A DNA stretch of 16,889 bases from Gammaproteobacteria bacterium (GTDB lineage: Bacteria; Pseudomonadota; Gammaproteobacteria; GRL18), in contig JALTKC010000306.1 of the NCBI GenBank assembly GCA_027076245.1, forward strand, positions 1 to 16,889, read 5' to 3'. Shown here in pieces: positions 1 through 7,071 of the stretch (positions are counted from its first letter, which is position 1; every line of letters begins with the position of its first letter). The notes under the pieces were generated by a model that made no database searches, had not been told where the DNA came from, and saw nothing but the letters and a program-made list of their open reading frames with translations. The translations under genes and the position numbers were made by a program.

Positions 1-710
1 GTCTGGTACCGAATATTATTAAAGAGCCCCGTCTGTTCCGGCCGTTGAATGATCTGATCAGTGTCAGAGTACTTTATAACGATGATGATATTGCCTTCCT
101 TCTGGAAATAAACGACCGAACAGAAAGTCTGCCGGGACAGGAATATACCATGAGTATTCAGGATGAAGAACGGCCGTTGTATTCAGATGCAGTGGCCATG
201 CAGTTTCCCATGAGTGATGCCTGGAGTTCCGCTCCTATGGTGGAAAAACCCGGATACCGCCATGGCGATGCGTCTCATAATACTGTCCTGTGGTACTGGA
301 ATGCCGGCAGTATCGAGCCGGAACAGGCTGCTATAACCGCAGTGTTTAAAGGCGCAGGGCCAGACAAAAAACCTCAGCTTATAAAAGATTACCAGGCGGT
401 CAGTGTGCAGGGACAGTGGCAGGAAGGACGCTGGCAGGTTCTGATGAAGCGTAAACGTGAAGGTAAAGACGGTCACATCAGCTTTAACGAAGGTGAGTTT
501 GTTCCGGTTTCATTTGCTAACTGGGACGGCAGTAATGGTGAAGTGGGTTCCCGGCATACTTTAAGCACCTGGTACTGGTTGCTGTTACCACCGGAAAACG
601 ACCCACTTAAACTCTATGGCCTGCCAACCCTGCTGGGGCTTATAACACTTATTGCAGGCTTAATCACGGTAAAAGTACAAAGAAAAAAATATCGGAGAGT
701 TCATGTATAA
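1..710 (+). CDS. Haem-binding protein of ethylbenzene dehydrogenase gamma type, C-terminal part (5' end cut by window)
   Basis: The reading frame is open from base 3 without a start, so the N-terminus lies outside the window. The first internal candidate start, TTG at 45, is not preceded by a stop and is not a likely real start. About 236 residues are visible. They resemble the EB_dh haem-binding domain (gamma subunits of ethylbenzene/DMSO dehydrogenase-type enzymes and related free-standing cytochromes): a beta-rich stretch with DAVAMQFPMSD, then a segment with HNTVLWYWNAG and a later STWYWLLL. Family members bind one b-type haem through Met and Lys ligands in the periplasm. A single hydrophobic helix near the end (LYGLPTLLGLITLIAGLITV) followed by a basic tail (KVQRKKYRR) suggests a C-terminal membrane anchor with the domain outside the inner membrane. 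The family call is by recognition of motif pattern only; the electron partner is unknown because the upstream genes are not visible. Confidence 0.6.
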   Translation, partial: LVPNIIKEPRLFRPLNDLISVRVLYNDDDIAFLLEINDRTESLPGQEYTMSIQDEERPLYSDAVAMQFPMSDAWSSAPMVEKPGYRHGDASHNTVLWYWNAGSIEPEQAAITAVFKGAGPDKKPQLIKDYQAVSVQGQWQEGRWQVLMKRKREGKDGHISFNEGEFVPVSFANWDGSNGEVGSRHTLSTWYWLLLPPENDPLKLYGLPTLLGLITLIAGLITVKVQRKKYRRVHV

Positions 711-765
711 GGTCAGCTAATGGATTAATTAATACCATAATTTCATTAATTGTCTTTTGTTATCA

Positions 766-771
766 TATAAT
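766..771 (+). promoter_or_regulatory. Possible -10 box for the SulP gene
   Basis: The 114-bp gap before the transporter holds a perfect TATAAT at 766-771, about 54 bases before the start codon. No good -35 lies at normal spacing. Just upstream is an AT-rich inverted repeat, AATTAAT (727-733) and ATTAATT (745-751), which could be an operator or chance in AT-rich DNA. Confidence 0.35.
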
Positions 772-824
772 AGATACGTTTTCGGAAAGAGCACTTTTTC
801 TAAGCGGATTTATTTAGGATAACA

Positions 825-2486
825 ATGAGCATTATCAACGGTCTTCATTTTAATAATCTGCGTGGTGACATATACGGTGGTCTGACGGCTGCTGTGGTTG
901 CGTTGCCACTGGCAATGGCCATGGGAGTGGCCTCAGGAGCCGGGCCAATTGCCGGGATGTACGGGGCTATCTTTGTAGGTTTTTTTGCGGCACTTCTGGG
1001 CGGAACACCGGCCCAGGTCTCAGGGCCGACCGGACCAATGACTGTAGTGATGTCGGCAATATTTATTCAATATACCGGAATGTACCCGGATGATCCCATG
1101 CAGGGTGCGACACTGGCTTTTACTGTAGTAGCACTAGGTGGATTGTTTCAAATTGCCCTGGGGTTACTAAAGTTTGGTAAATACATTGAACTGGTGCCCC
1201 ACCCTGTGGTGTCTGGTTTTATGACCGGGATAGGGGTTATTATTATTTTACTCCAGTTTGGCCCCCTGTTTGGTCATGCGGCAGATTCCAAACCACTGCA
1301 GGCAGCAGAATCCCTGCCTCAATATATTCAGCAGTATGATATGCCGTCTTTATTGCTGGGTATGGCTGCTCTTGTGGTTGTTTATGGTGTGCCTTTTTTT
1401 CTTCCGCGTCTGGCACGTTTGATACCTTCACCTTTGCTGGCTCTGATTACTGGAACCTTATTATATCTGTTTGTTTTTCCAGATAGCGGTACACCAGTTA
1501 TTGGTGAAATACCTACCGGGTTACCAAAGTTCCACATGCCGGTAATAGAACCCGCTTTAATGATGCAGATGATCGCATCGGGTCTGACCCTGGCTGGTCT
1601 TGGTGCTATTGATTCCCTGCTGACATCGCTGGTGGCGGATAATATTACCCGAACCCAGCATAAACCGGACAGAGAATTAATTGGTCAGGGTATTGGTAAT
1701 ACCATTGCTGGTCTGTTTGGCGGTCTGCCGGGTGCCGGTGCAACCATGCGTACAGTGGTTAATGTCAATGCCGGAGGGCGTACGCCCATATCTGGTGCCC
1801 TGCACAGTCTGGTTCTGTTATTCATTGTTCTGGGGGCGGGTGCTCTGGCCAGTGATATTCCAAAGGCGGTGCTGGCCGGGATACTCATTAAAGTCGGTAC
1901 AGATATTATTGACTGGGATTATCTCAAGCGCCTCAGGTATGCACCAAAAGCCGGGGTAATGATCATGTTAACAGTATTGTTTATTACTGTTTTTGTGGAT
2001 CTGCTGCTGGCTTTTGGTGTGGGCATGGTGATGGCCAGCTTTTTGTTTATGAAGCGTATGACCGATATGCAGATAGCCAATATGCGGCCTATTACAGCTC
2101 CTGCAGGTGAGGTGCCCTTATCTGATCAGGAAGCCGAAATAATGAAGCAGGCTGAGGGTAAAATTTTATTGTTTCATTTAAGCGGTCCCATCAGTTTTTC
2201 ATCAGCAAAAGCCATGGTCAGACGCCATTCAGTAGTAGCAGATTATGACTATATGGTACTGGATCTGAGTGAAGTGCCCAGTATTGATTTTACTGTAGCA
2301 CTGGCTCTGGAAGATATTATCAGGGATACTCTGGCTGGCGGACGACGGATTTTTTTAACGGGTGCCTGTGAAGCGGTTTATAACATGCTGCAGCAGCAAC
2401 AGATTTTACCCTTGCTGGATGAAGAAAGTATTTATAAAAACCGTCAGGATGCCCTGTTGAAGATTAGGGAAATGCTAAAAACCTGA
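825..2486 (+). CDS. SulP family inorganic anion transporter with C-terminal STAS domain
   Basis: This 553-residue protein is an inner-membrane anion carrier of the SulP (SLC26-like) family. Residues 1 to about 410 are hydrophobic and hold the multi-helix transport core, including the early family signature around AGPIAGMYGAIFVGFFAALLG, an ADNITRTQH motif near residue 270 and GGLPGAGATMRTVVN near 299. Residues from about 445 form a STAS domain (GKILLFHLSGPISFSS, then VLDLSEVPSIDFTVAL). The length is complete for the family. The central motifs look like the cyanobacterial/proteobacterial branch that includes BicA-type bicarbonate carriers, so sulfate or bicarbonate are both reasonable substrates; sequence alone does not decide. 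An AGGA lies about 5 bases before the ATG. The end overlaps the convergent downstream gene by 12 bases. There is no direct sign that it belongs to the iodate operon. Confidence 0.9.
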   Translation: MSIINGLHFNNLRGDIYGGLTAAVVALPLAMAMGVASGAGPIAGMYGAIFVGFFAALLGGTPAQVSGPTGPMTVVMSAIFIQYTGMYPDDPMQGATLAFTVVALGGLFQIALGLLKFGKYIELVPHPVVSGFMTGIGVIIILLQFGPLFGHAADSKPLQAAESLPQYIQQYDMPSLLLGMAALVVVYGVPFFLPRLARLIPSPLLALITGTLLYLFVFPDSGTPVIGEIPTGLPKFHMPVIEPALMMQMIASGLTLAGLGAIDSLLTSLVADNITRTQHKPDRELIGQGIGNTIAGLFGGLPGAGATMRTVVNVNAGGRTPISGALHSLVLLFIVLGAGALASDIPKAVLAGILIKVGTDIIDWDYLKRLRYAPKAGVMIMLTVLFITVFVDLLLAFGVGMVMASFLFMKRMTDMQIANMRPITAPAGEVPLSDQEAEIMKQAEGKILLFHLSGPISFSSAKAMVRRHSVVADYDYMVLDLSEVPSIDFTVALALEDIIRDTLAGGRRIFLTGACEAVYNMLQQQQILPLLDEESIYKNRQDALLKIREMLKT

Positions 2487-3014
2487 TATTCTGTTCCCGT
2501 TTCTATTGATGCTCTGTTCAGACAGAGCCAGACGTGTTGAGTTATATTCAATCTGCATGGACAGATAAGATAAATCAACATTTAGATCGCTGATATCCTT
2601 TTGTACAGACTTCAGCAGTTTTCTGACATTTTTATGCTCATACAAACGATAACTGGCATAAAGAAAACCACCGGGAATAACCAGACTGATTAAGGTATCG
2701 CCGGCATTAAAGCGTTTTTTCTTTTCGCGCTTTGAAATATCAAGTTGTTCTTTGAGCAGCCCCTGCTTATAGTTGCTGACTTTTTCTGAAAGTAATACCG
2801 GATTAATGAGCTGTAAATCATAATTCAGTTCCTGCTGAGACAGGGCTTGTTTGTTAATCAGTTTGCTCTGCAGTTTATTGAGTTGTTTTTTTATGGCCGT
2901 GCGGTTTATATCGGTATGGTTTATGTCAGCATGGGCTGAAGAACTTAATAATAGAATAAAAAATAAAAGGTAAGCAGTTTGGCTTAAAAATCTGAATTTG
3001 CTCAATTTATACAT
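2475..3014 (-). CDS. Exported coiled-coil protein of unknown function
   Basis: I do not recognise a family. Starting at the ATG at 3014, the protein is about 179 residues: a classical Sec signal (MYKLSKFRF, then a hydrophobic core and SSSAHA before ADINH), a Lys/Gln/Leu-rich helical region with heptad-like spacing (KKQLNKLQSKLINKQALSQQ), a charged patch KREKKKR, one weak hydrophobic segment (LISLVIPGGFLYASYRLY), and a second helical region with Leu/Ile spacing. An earlier in-frame ATG at 3041 adds nine residues. Neither start has a well-spaced ribosome site: AAAGAG abuts the ATG at 3014. I prefer 3014 because it gives a normal signal peptide. The gene runs convergently into the SulP gene (12-base overlap of coding ends) and diverges from the next gene. 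Confidence 0.6.
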   Translation of the reverse strand: MYKLSKFRFLSQTAYLLFFILLLSSSAHADINHTDINRTAIKKQLNKLQSKLINKQALSQQELNYDLQLINPVLLSEKVSNYKQGLLKEQLDISKREKKKRFNAGDTLISLVIPGGFLYASYRLYEHKNVRKLLKSVQKDISDLNVDLSYLSMQIEYNSTRLALSEQSINRNGNRISGF

Positions 3015-3112
3015 CTCTTTAATAAAATAAATTAGAATCATTATAAATGGCAGCGGGTTTAAATTTTGTGATATAAAAGTAAAATAAAGGTAAAAACGCG
3101 GAACCCGTTAAC

Positions 3113-3751
3113 ATGAACATAAAATTTCTGGCGATTATTGTTTTTCTGTGTTCGTTACCGGCTATGAATTGTCCAGCTGGAAATTTTCTGGCGCGGCCCT
3201 TATCTACCCATGAAAAAGTGGCACAACTGCTATCACTGTCCTGGCCGGATGATCAGCGTATCAGTATCTGTTTTAACTATGGCTGTCAGCAGAGACAGAC
3301 CATTTTGTTTACTCATGAGGATAAAGAACATATCAGGGCAATATTTGCCCAGTCTGAAGCAGGCCGGATTTCTGAGCGGCAGGCGGTTGCGGATGCTATT
3401 GCTTATATGGAAAATATTGCCGGGCAGCAGTCTCCGGTACATAATGATCGGGCTAAAAATTTTAACGATAAAGGTCCCGGTCGAATGGACTGTATTGATT
3501 CTGCTGTGAACACAACCAATTACCTGCGTTTTATATCCAGTATGGGGTTGTTAAAAGAGCATAAACTTATCCAGCCTGTGTATCGTTCACCCTTTATGAT
3601 GGGGCAGCACTGGTCCGCACGTATTATGGAGTTATCCAGTGGCAAGACCTTTGCTGTGGATTCCTGGACCAGTGATAATGGTCAGCGACCTTTAATTCAA
3701 AAGGTATCGAACTGGAAAACCCGGGACAGTGAAGGTATTGAATCTTATTGA
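3113..3751 (+). CDS. Putative exported transglutaminase-like Cys-His-Asp protein
   Basis: This 212-residue protein starts with a Sec signal (MNIKFLAIIVFLCSLPAMNC then PAGN). No family name is certain. The C-terminal half has the order and surroundings expected of a transglutaminase-like or papain-like fold: Cys127 in GRMDCIDSAVNTTNYL, His166 in GQHWSARIMEL and Asp183 in FAVDSW. The Cys sits at the start of a helix and the His and Asp on successive strands, which fits a catalytic triad, so a periplasmic cysteine peptidase or amidase is a reasonable guess. Cys53 and Cys58 in ICFNYGCQQ could form a disulfide. The start has a poor ribosome site. The stop codon lies inside an FNR-type palindrome at 3747-3762. 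It is divergent from the coiled-coil gene and separated by 326 bases from the idr operon, so a shared role is not implied. Confidence 0.6.
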   Translation: MNIKFLAIIVFLCSLPAMNCPAGNFLARPLSTHEKVAQLLSLSWPDDQRISICFNYGCQQRQTILFTHEDKEHIRAIFAQSEAGRISERQAVADAIAYMENIAGQQSPVHNDRAKNFNDKGPGRMDCIDSAVNTTNYLRFISSMGLLKEHKLIQPVYRSPFMMGQHWSARIMELSSGKTFAVDSWTSDNGQRPLIQKVSNWKTRDSEGIESY

Positions 3752-3762
3752 TCCTGATCAAT
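3747..3762. promoter_or_regulatory. Perfect FNR/Anr-type box
   Basis: ATTGATCCTGATCAAT is a perfect 16-bp palindrome and matches the FNR consensus TTGAT-N4-ATCAA at all ten defined bases. It overlaps the stop codon of the preceding gene. FNR-class activators usually sit about 41 bases upstream of a start site, which would predict transcription from about 3796, where a weak -10 (GACAAT, 3788-3793) is placed. The next gene downstream is the first of the idr operon, so anaerobic control of that operon is the natural reading. A terminator role is less likely because no T-run follows. Confidence 0.55.
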
Positions 3763-3819
3763 AAACATGTAAATAACTATTTTTCATGACAATATCACCA
3801 GCCTGTTGTCACACACTTA

Positions 3820-3881
3820 ATTGAATATTTTGTTCAATGTGAATGAAATATTCCTTTCTCTTGTTGTTATTTCTGAACAAC
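3820..3881. promoter_or_regulatory. Cluster of inverted repeats upstream of idr operon, possible activator sites
   Basis: Three overlapping or adjacent dyads are present: ATTGAA-N7-TTCAAT (3820-3838), GAATATTT (3823-3830) with AAATATTC (3846-3853), and GTTGTT-N7-AACAAC (3863-3881). They lie about 120 to 180 bases upstream of the start site predicted from the sigma-54 element, which is the usual place for enhancer-binding-protein sites. None matches a regulator motif I can name. Confidence 0.4.
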
Positions 3882-3973
3882 TTGAACACATTATCTCTGT
3901 ATAACCCTTCTAATTATCATGTTTTATGAACTGTTGTTTTATAACCATTTGAAAAACAAGTGTAAATCATCTT

Positions 3974-3989
3974 AGGTACGGTTGTTGCA
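3974..3989 (+). promoter_or_regulatory. Candidate sigma-54 (-24/-12) promoter for the idr operon
   Basis: AGGTAC-N5-TTGCA matches the consensus TGGCAC-N5-TTGCA at nine of eleven bases. The invariant GG (3975-3976) and GC (3987-3988) are separated by exactly ten bases. The predicted start is near 4000, about 78 bases before the first idr start codon. No good sigma-70 pair was found in this gap. Upstream dyads in enhancer position support the call. Confidence 0.5.
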
Positions 3990-4004
3990 GTACAGTCACT
4001 GTAC
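3990..4004. promoter_or_regulatory. 15-bp palindrome at the predicted transcription start
   Basis: GTACAGTCACTGTAC is a perfect dyad (7-bp arms around a central C) directly after the -12 element. It could be an operator that blocks initiation, or form a small hairpin at the 5' end of the transcript. The protein that would bind it is unknown. Confidence 0.45.
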
Positions 4005-4077
4005 AAAAGTAATAATATACTTTTATGTTTTTATAACAGAACTTGTATTCATAATAATGATTAAGTGGAGGAAACCT

Positions 4078-5199
4078 ATGGGTATCCGAGCAACAAAAAA
4101 ACGACTCATCGTTTCAGTTGCAATGGGTTTGGGCTTAGCGCTGACTGTCAATGCACAGGCTTCGACTGAGTATCCTGATATTGGCCCGCTGCCGGCTGTA
4201 AAAATTAATAAAAAGAAAGCAGAACTGGGTAAGCGTCTGTTTTTTGATCCACGCCTTTCAGGTGATGCGGCTATTTCATGTGCCCATTGCCACAACCCAG
4301 AACATGGTTTTGCAGATGGTATGGCTTTGTCTGACGGTTATCCGGGTAATAAGCATTTCAGAAACAGTCCTACTGTCATTAATACCGTTCATAAAAAAAT
4401 ATGGAACTGGGACGGGCGAATTGGTACCAACCTTAATGATGTGACCCGCGGTATGATTACCGAAGATTACATTATGAATATGGACATGCGGATTATGCAG
4501 GAACGGGTTAAGCAGGATCCCGTATATGTCAAAATGTTTAAGGATGCCGGTTATGGTGAACCATCCAATGGTTCTGTTCGTAAAGCTATACCAGAATACT
4601 TAAAAACACTGACATCAAAAAATGTCCCTTTTGATAATAATAAAATGTCTGATTCTGCGAAACGAGGTATGGCACTGTTTAAAGGTAAAGCAGGCTGTAT
4701 TCAGTGTCATAACGGCCCCAATTTTACTGATGGTAAAGCACACAATACCGGGGTTGCTGAAAATTATGATGTTTTTCTGGACACCGATCGTCATCAGGCG
4801 TTTCTCGCATATACCATGTTTATGGGAGTTGCCAATTTTCGTAATCTGAAACGTGATCCGGGTGCACATATTCATCAGCATAAGGCTGATGGTTCTGATA
4901 TGGGAACCTTTATCACACCGTCTTTGCGTGAACTGACGCACACCGCTCCTTATATGCATAATGGCATGATAAAAACACTGGAAGATGTGGTTGCCTTTTA
5001 TAACAACGGCGGCGGAGAAGATTCCAATAAAGACAGTCGCATTAAAAAGCTTGGCCTGAATGATTCTGAACAAAAGGATCTGGTGGAGTTTCTTAAAGCA
5101 CTTTCAGGAGACAGGCTGACGGGCAGTCAATACGTCTGGACAGAAGGCTATCCTGAAGAATATGAAGCGATTGAAAACTGGCGTCAAGTCAGAAACTAG
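4078..5199 (+). CDS. idrP1: Di-heme cytochrome c peroxidase of iodate reductase cluster (IdrP1-like)
   Basis: Periplasmic di-heme peroxidase of the CcpA/MauG family, 373 residues. The start is the ATG at 4078, chosen because GGAGG lies at 4067-4071 and a good Sec signal follows (MGIRATKKRLIVSVAMGLGL, cleaving after NAQA); the frame is open further upstream to a TTG at 3982, which would give an implausible leader. Two haem sites are visible: C68-AH-C71-H72 and C207-IQ-C210-H211. LFFDPRLSGD before the first haem and TPSL...TAPYMHNG with TLEDVV after the second are family hallmarks. In published idr clusters such peroxidases are thought to destroy the hydrogen peroxide made during iodate reduction. 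The gene is first in a four-gene operon and 19 bases before the second peroxidase. Which paralogue is called P1 or P2 is uncertain from sequence alone. Confidence 0.85.
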   Translation: MGIRATKKRLIVSVAMGLGLALTVNAQASTEYPDIGPLPAVKINKKKAELGKRLFFDPRLSGDAAISCAHCHNPEHGFADGMALSDGYPGNKHFRNSPTVINTVHKKIWNWDGRIGTNLNDVTRGMITEDYIMNMDMRIMQERVKQDPVYVKMFKDAGYGEPSNGSVRKAIPEYLKTLTSKNVPFDNNKMSDSAKRGMALFKGKAGCIQCHNGPNFTDGKAHNTGVAENYDVFLDTDRHQAFLAYTMFMGVANFRNLKRDPGAHIHQHKADGSDMGTFITPSLRELTHTAPYMHNGMIKTLEDVVAFYNNGGGEDSNKDSRIKKLGLNDSEQKDLVEFLKALSGDRLTGSQYVWTEGYPEEYEAIENWRQVRN

Positions 5200-5218
5200 C
5201 GTCCAGGAGAATTAAGGT

Positions 5219-6466
5219 ATGAAAACATTGATGAAAACAGGCGCTCTTTTAGCCAGTGCAGTATCGTTGGCCATACTTTCCGGCTGTGAAGGTGTAAATG
5301 CCAGACAGGAAGAAAGTTTTAAAGGCAAATTGAGTGCTGTATCCGAAACAGCAGTGGCTGCTAAATCGTCCACAAAGGGTGTTGCTCCCTTAGCACCGCT
5401 CCCCGATTCACCGCCAATACCGCCGGACAACAAGCAAAGTGATGCCAAAGTTGAACTGGGTAAACTACTCTTTTTTGATCCGCGCTTAGGCGGGGATGCT
5501 TCTATCTCCTGTTCCAGCTGTCATGATCCAGCACAGGGATGGGCCTGGGCAGAGGATTTATCTCGTGGTTATCCGGGTACCGTCCACTGGCGAAACAGTC
5601 AGTCAATTATTAACTCTGGTCATTATCCGGGCTCCTTCTGGGCAAACTCAGTCCCTTCTCTGGAAGCTCAGGCACCTTCAGCAGCTAAAGGCGGGGTGGC
5701 AGGTAACGGTGAAAATGACATTATGACCGCTCGTCTGACTCTGATTCCAGAATACAGAAAACGTTTTAAGGAAGTTTTTGGTGATGATTATCCAAGAATA
5801 AAAAATGCCTGGCGTGCTATTGCTGCATTTGAGCGAACGCTTAATCAGACAGATACCCCATTAGATCGTTACCTCAAAGGTGATAAAAATGCTCTAACAG
5901 ATGAACAGCTTCGTGGAAAAGCACTGTTTGAAGGTAAAGCCGGTTGTATTCAATGCCATAATGGTCCTCTTGCTTCCAATATGGAGTTTTACAATATTGG
6001 TGTGCCGCCTTCACAACGCTGGGAAGAAGACGGTCTGGCACAGATTACTTTCCGCTTTGAGATGTATGCCAAAGGCTCTAATGAAGAGCTGTATCGTACT
6101 GCCAAAGCTGACCCCGGCGCTTATTTCCGAGGGAAAAACAAGTGGGATCTGGGTAAGTTCAGAACCCCTTCACTTCGCTATACCCTGTATACCGCACCCT
6201 ATATGCATAACGGGGCTTTTTATACTCTGGAAGAAGTTGTGGACTTCTATGACAGGGGTGGTTTTGATGAAGAAGGGCGTACCACCGGCTGGCCCAAAAC
6301 CAAGAGCAACTTAATTAAACCACTGGGTTTAACTGATGATGAAAAAACAGATCTGGTTGCATTTCTGGAAGCATTTTCAGGTGAAGAGATCCTGATGGAC
6401 AAGCCTGTGCTGCCTGAATATGCACCGCTGTTTACATTAGAAGAACTTAAGGAAGCAAAAAAATGA
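5219..6466 (+). CDS. idrP2: Di-heme cytochrome c peroxidase lipoprotein of iodate reductase cluster (IdrP2-like)
   Basis: A 415-residue paralogue of the preceding peroxidase. It has haem sites C98-SS-C101-H102 and C243-IQ-C246-H247 and the same LFFDPRLGGD, RTPSLRYTLYTAPYMHNGA and TLEEVV motifs. Unlike its neighbour it carries a lipobox: AILSGCEG with Cys23 as the lipidation site and Glu at +2, which does not signal inner-membrane retention. It is therefore probably tethered to the outer membrane facing the periplasm. Residues about 25 to 75 form a Pro/Ala/Ser-rich linker. AGGAG precedes the start. The stop overlaps the Rieske start in ATGA, so translation is likely coupled. The expected role is peroxide removal with electrons from a c-type cytochrome; a direct role in electron supply to IdrAB cannot be excluded. 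Confidence 0.85.
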   Translation: MKTLMKTGALLASAVSLAILSGCEGVNARQEESFKGKLSAVSETAVAAKSSTKGVAPLAPLPDSPPIPPDNKQSDAKVELGKLLFFDPRLGGDASISCSSCHDPAQGWAWAEDLSRGYPGTVHWRNSQSIINSGHYPGSFWANSVPSLEAQAPSAAKGGVAGNGENDIMTARLTLIPEYRKRFKEVFGDDYPRIKNAWRAIAAFERTLNQTDTPLDRYLKGDKNALTDEQLRGKALFEGKAGCIQCHNGPLASNMEFYNIGVPPSQRWEEDGLAQITFRFEMYAKGSNEELYRTAKADPGAYFRGKNKWDLGKFRTPSLRYTLYTAPYMHNGAFYTLEEVVDFYDRGGFDEEGRTTGWPKTKSNLIKPLGLTDDEKTDLVAFLEAFSGEEILMDKPVLPEYAPLFTLEELKEAKK

Positions 6467-7065
6467 GTGAACTAAATACCATTGAAAATGAGACTCTGGA
6501 TGAAAAAGAGTCTGCAAAGGCACATGGCAAATGTATGCTGAATCGCCGTAAGTTCCTAATGTATAGCGGTGGTACAGCGGCAACAGCCAGTACAATTTCC
6601 ATTACACTGTTTGCCGGTACTGCCCGGGCGGAAACCCGTCAGGCAAGGGTACAGGGCTATCCTCGCAAAAAAATTGCCCGGCTGAGTGAGTTGAAAGATC
6701 ATCAGCCTGTTAATTTTAACTATCCTGATGAAGGCAAAAATTCTCAGGCCATGCTGGTTAAGATGGGAGGGGTACAGGCTGGCGGAGGGGTCGGCGCCAA
6801 ACGTGATGTGGTTGCCTTTAGTTATATGTGTACCCATCAGGGCGGTCCTTTGCAGGATACCTACAAGCATGTCGGTGAACAACGGGTAATGGGACAGTGT
6901 CCGCTGCACCTGTCCACATACGACTTAAGACGGCACGGTATTATTGTTTCGGGCCAGGCATACCAGAGCTTGCCTCAGGTGCTTCTGGAAGTAGAGGGTG
7001 ATGATATCTACGCAGTAGGTATTATGGGCCTGTTATTTGGTCGCCAGGATAATCTGAGCGCATAG
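6463..7065 (+). CDS. idrB: Tat-exported Rieske [2Fe-2S] subunit of iodate reductase (AioB/IdrB family)
   Basis: A 200-residue small subunit of an arsenite-oxidase-type enzyme. The N-terminus has a twin-arginine motif (N27-R28-R29-K30-F31-L32), a hydrophobic stretch and an ARA cleavage site near residue 56. Rieske cluster ligands are C123-T-H125 and C146-PL-H149, with 20 residues between the two motifs. The extra Cys pair that makes a disulfide in bc1-type Rieske proteins is absent (CTHQGG and CPLHLS), which should affect redox potential. The catalytic partner encoded six bases downstream has no signal, so this Tat signal probably exports the pair together. It shuttles electrons between a periplasmic cytochrome or quinol pathway and the molybdenum subunit. 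Confidence 0.88.
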   Translation: MSELNTIENETLDEKESAKAHGKCMLNRRKFLMYSGGTAATASTISITLFAGTARAETRQARVQGYPRKKIARLSELKDHQPVNFNYPDEGKNSQAMLVKMGGVQAGGGVGAKRDVVAFSYMCTHQGGPLQDTYKHVGEQRVMGQCPLHLSTYDLRRHGIIVSGQAYQSLPQVLLEVEGDDIYAVGIMGLLFGRQDNLSA

Positions 7066-7071
7066 GAGAGA

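Noticed and set aside
3982..4077. Longer first peroxidase starting at TTG 3982
   Set aside because: It would overlap the -12 element and palindrome, and would place an extra hydrophobic leader before a clear signal peptide. The ATG at 4078 has a strong GGAGG.
4615..5073. 152-codon minus-strand frame inside the first peroxidase gene
   Set aside because: Antisense shadow with atypical composition; the plus-strand haem motifs account for the sequence.
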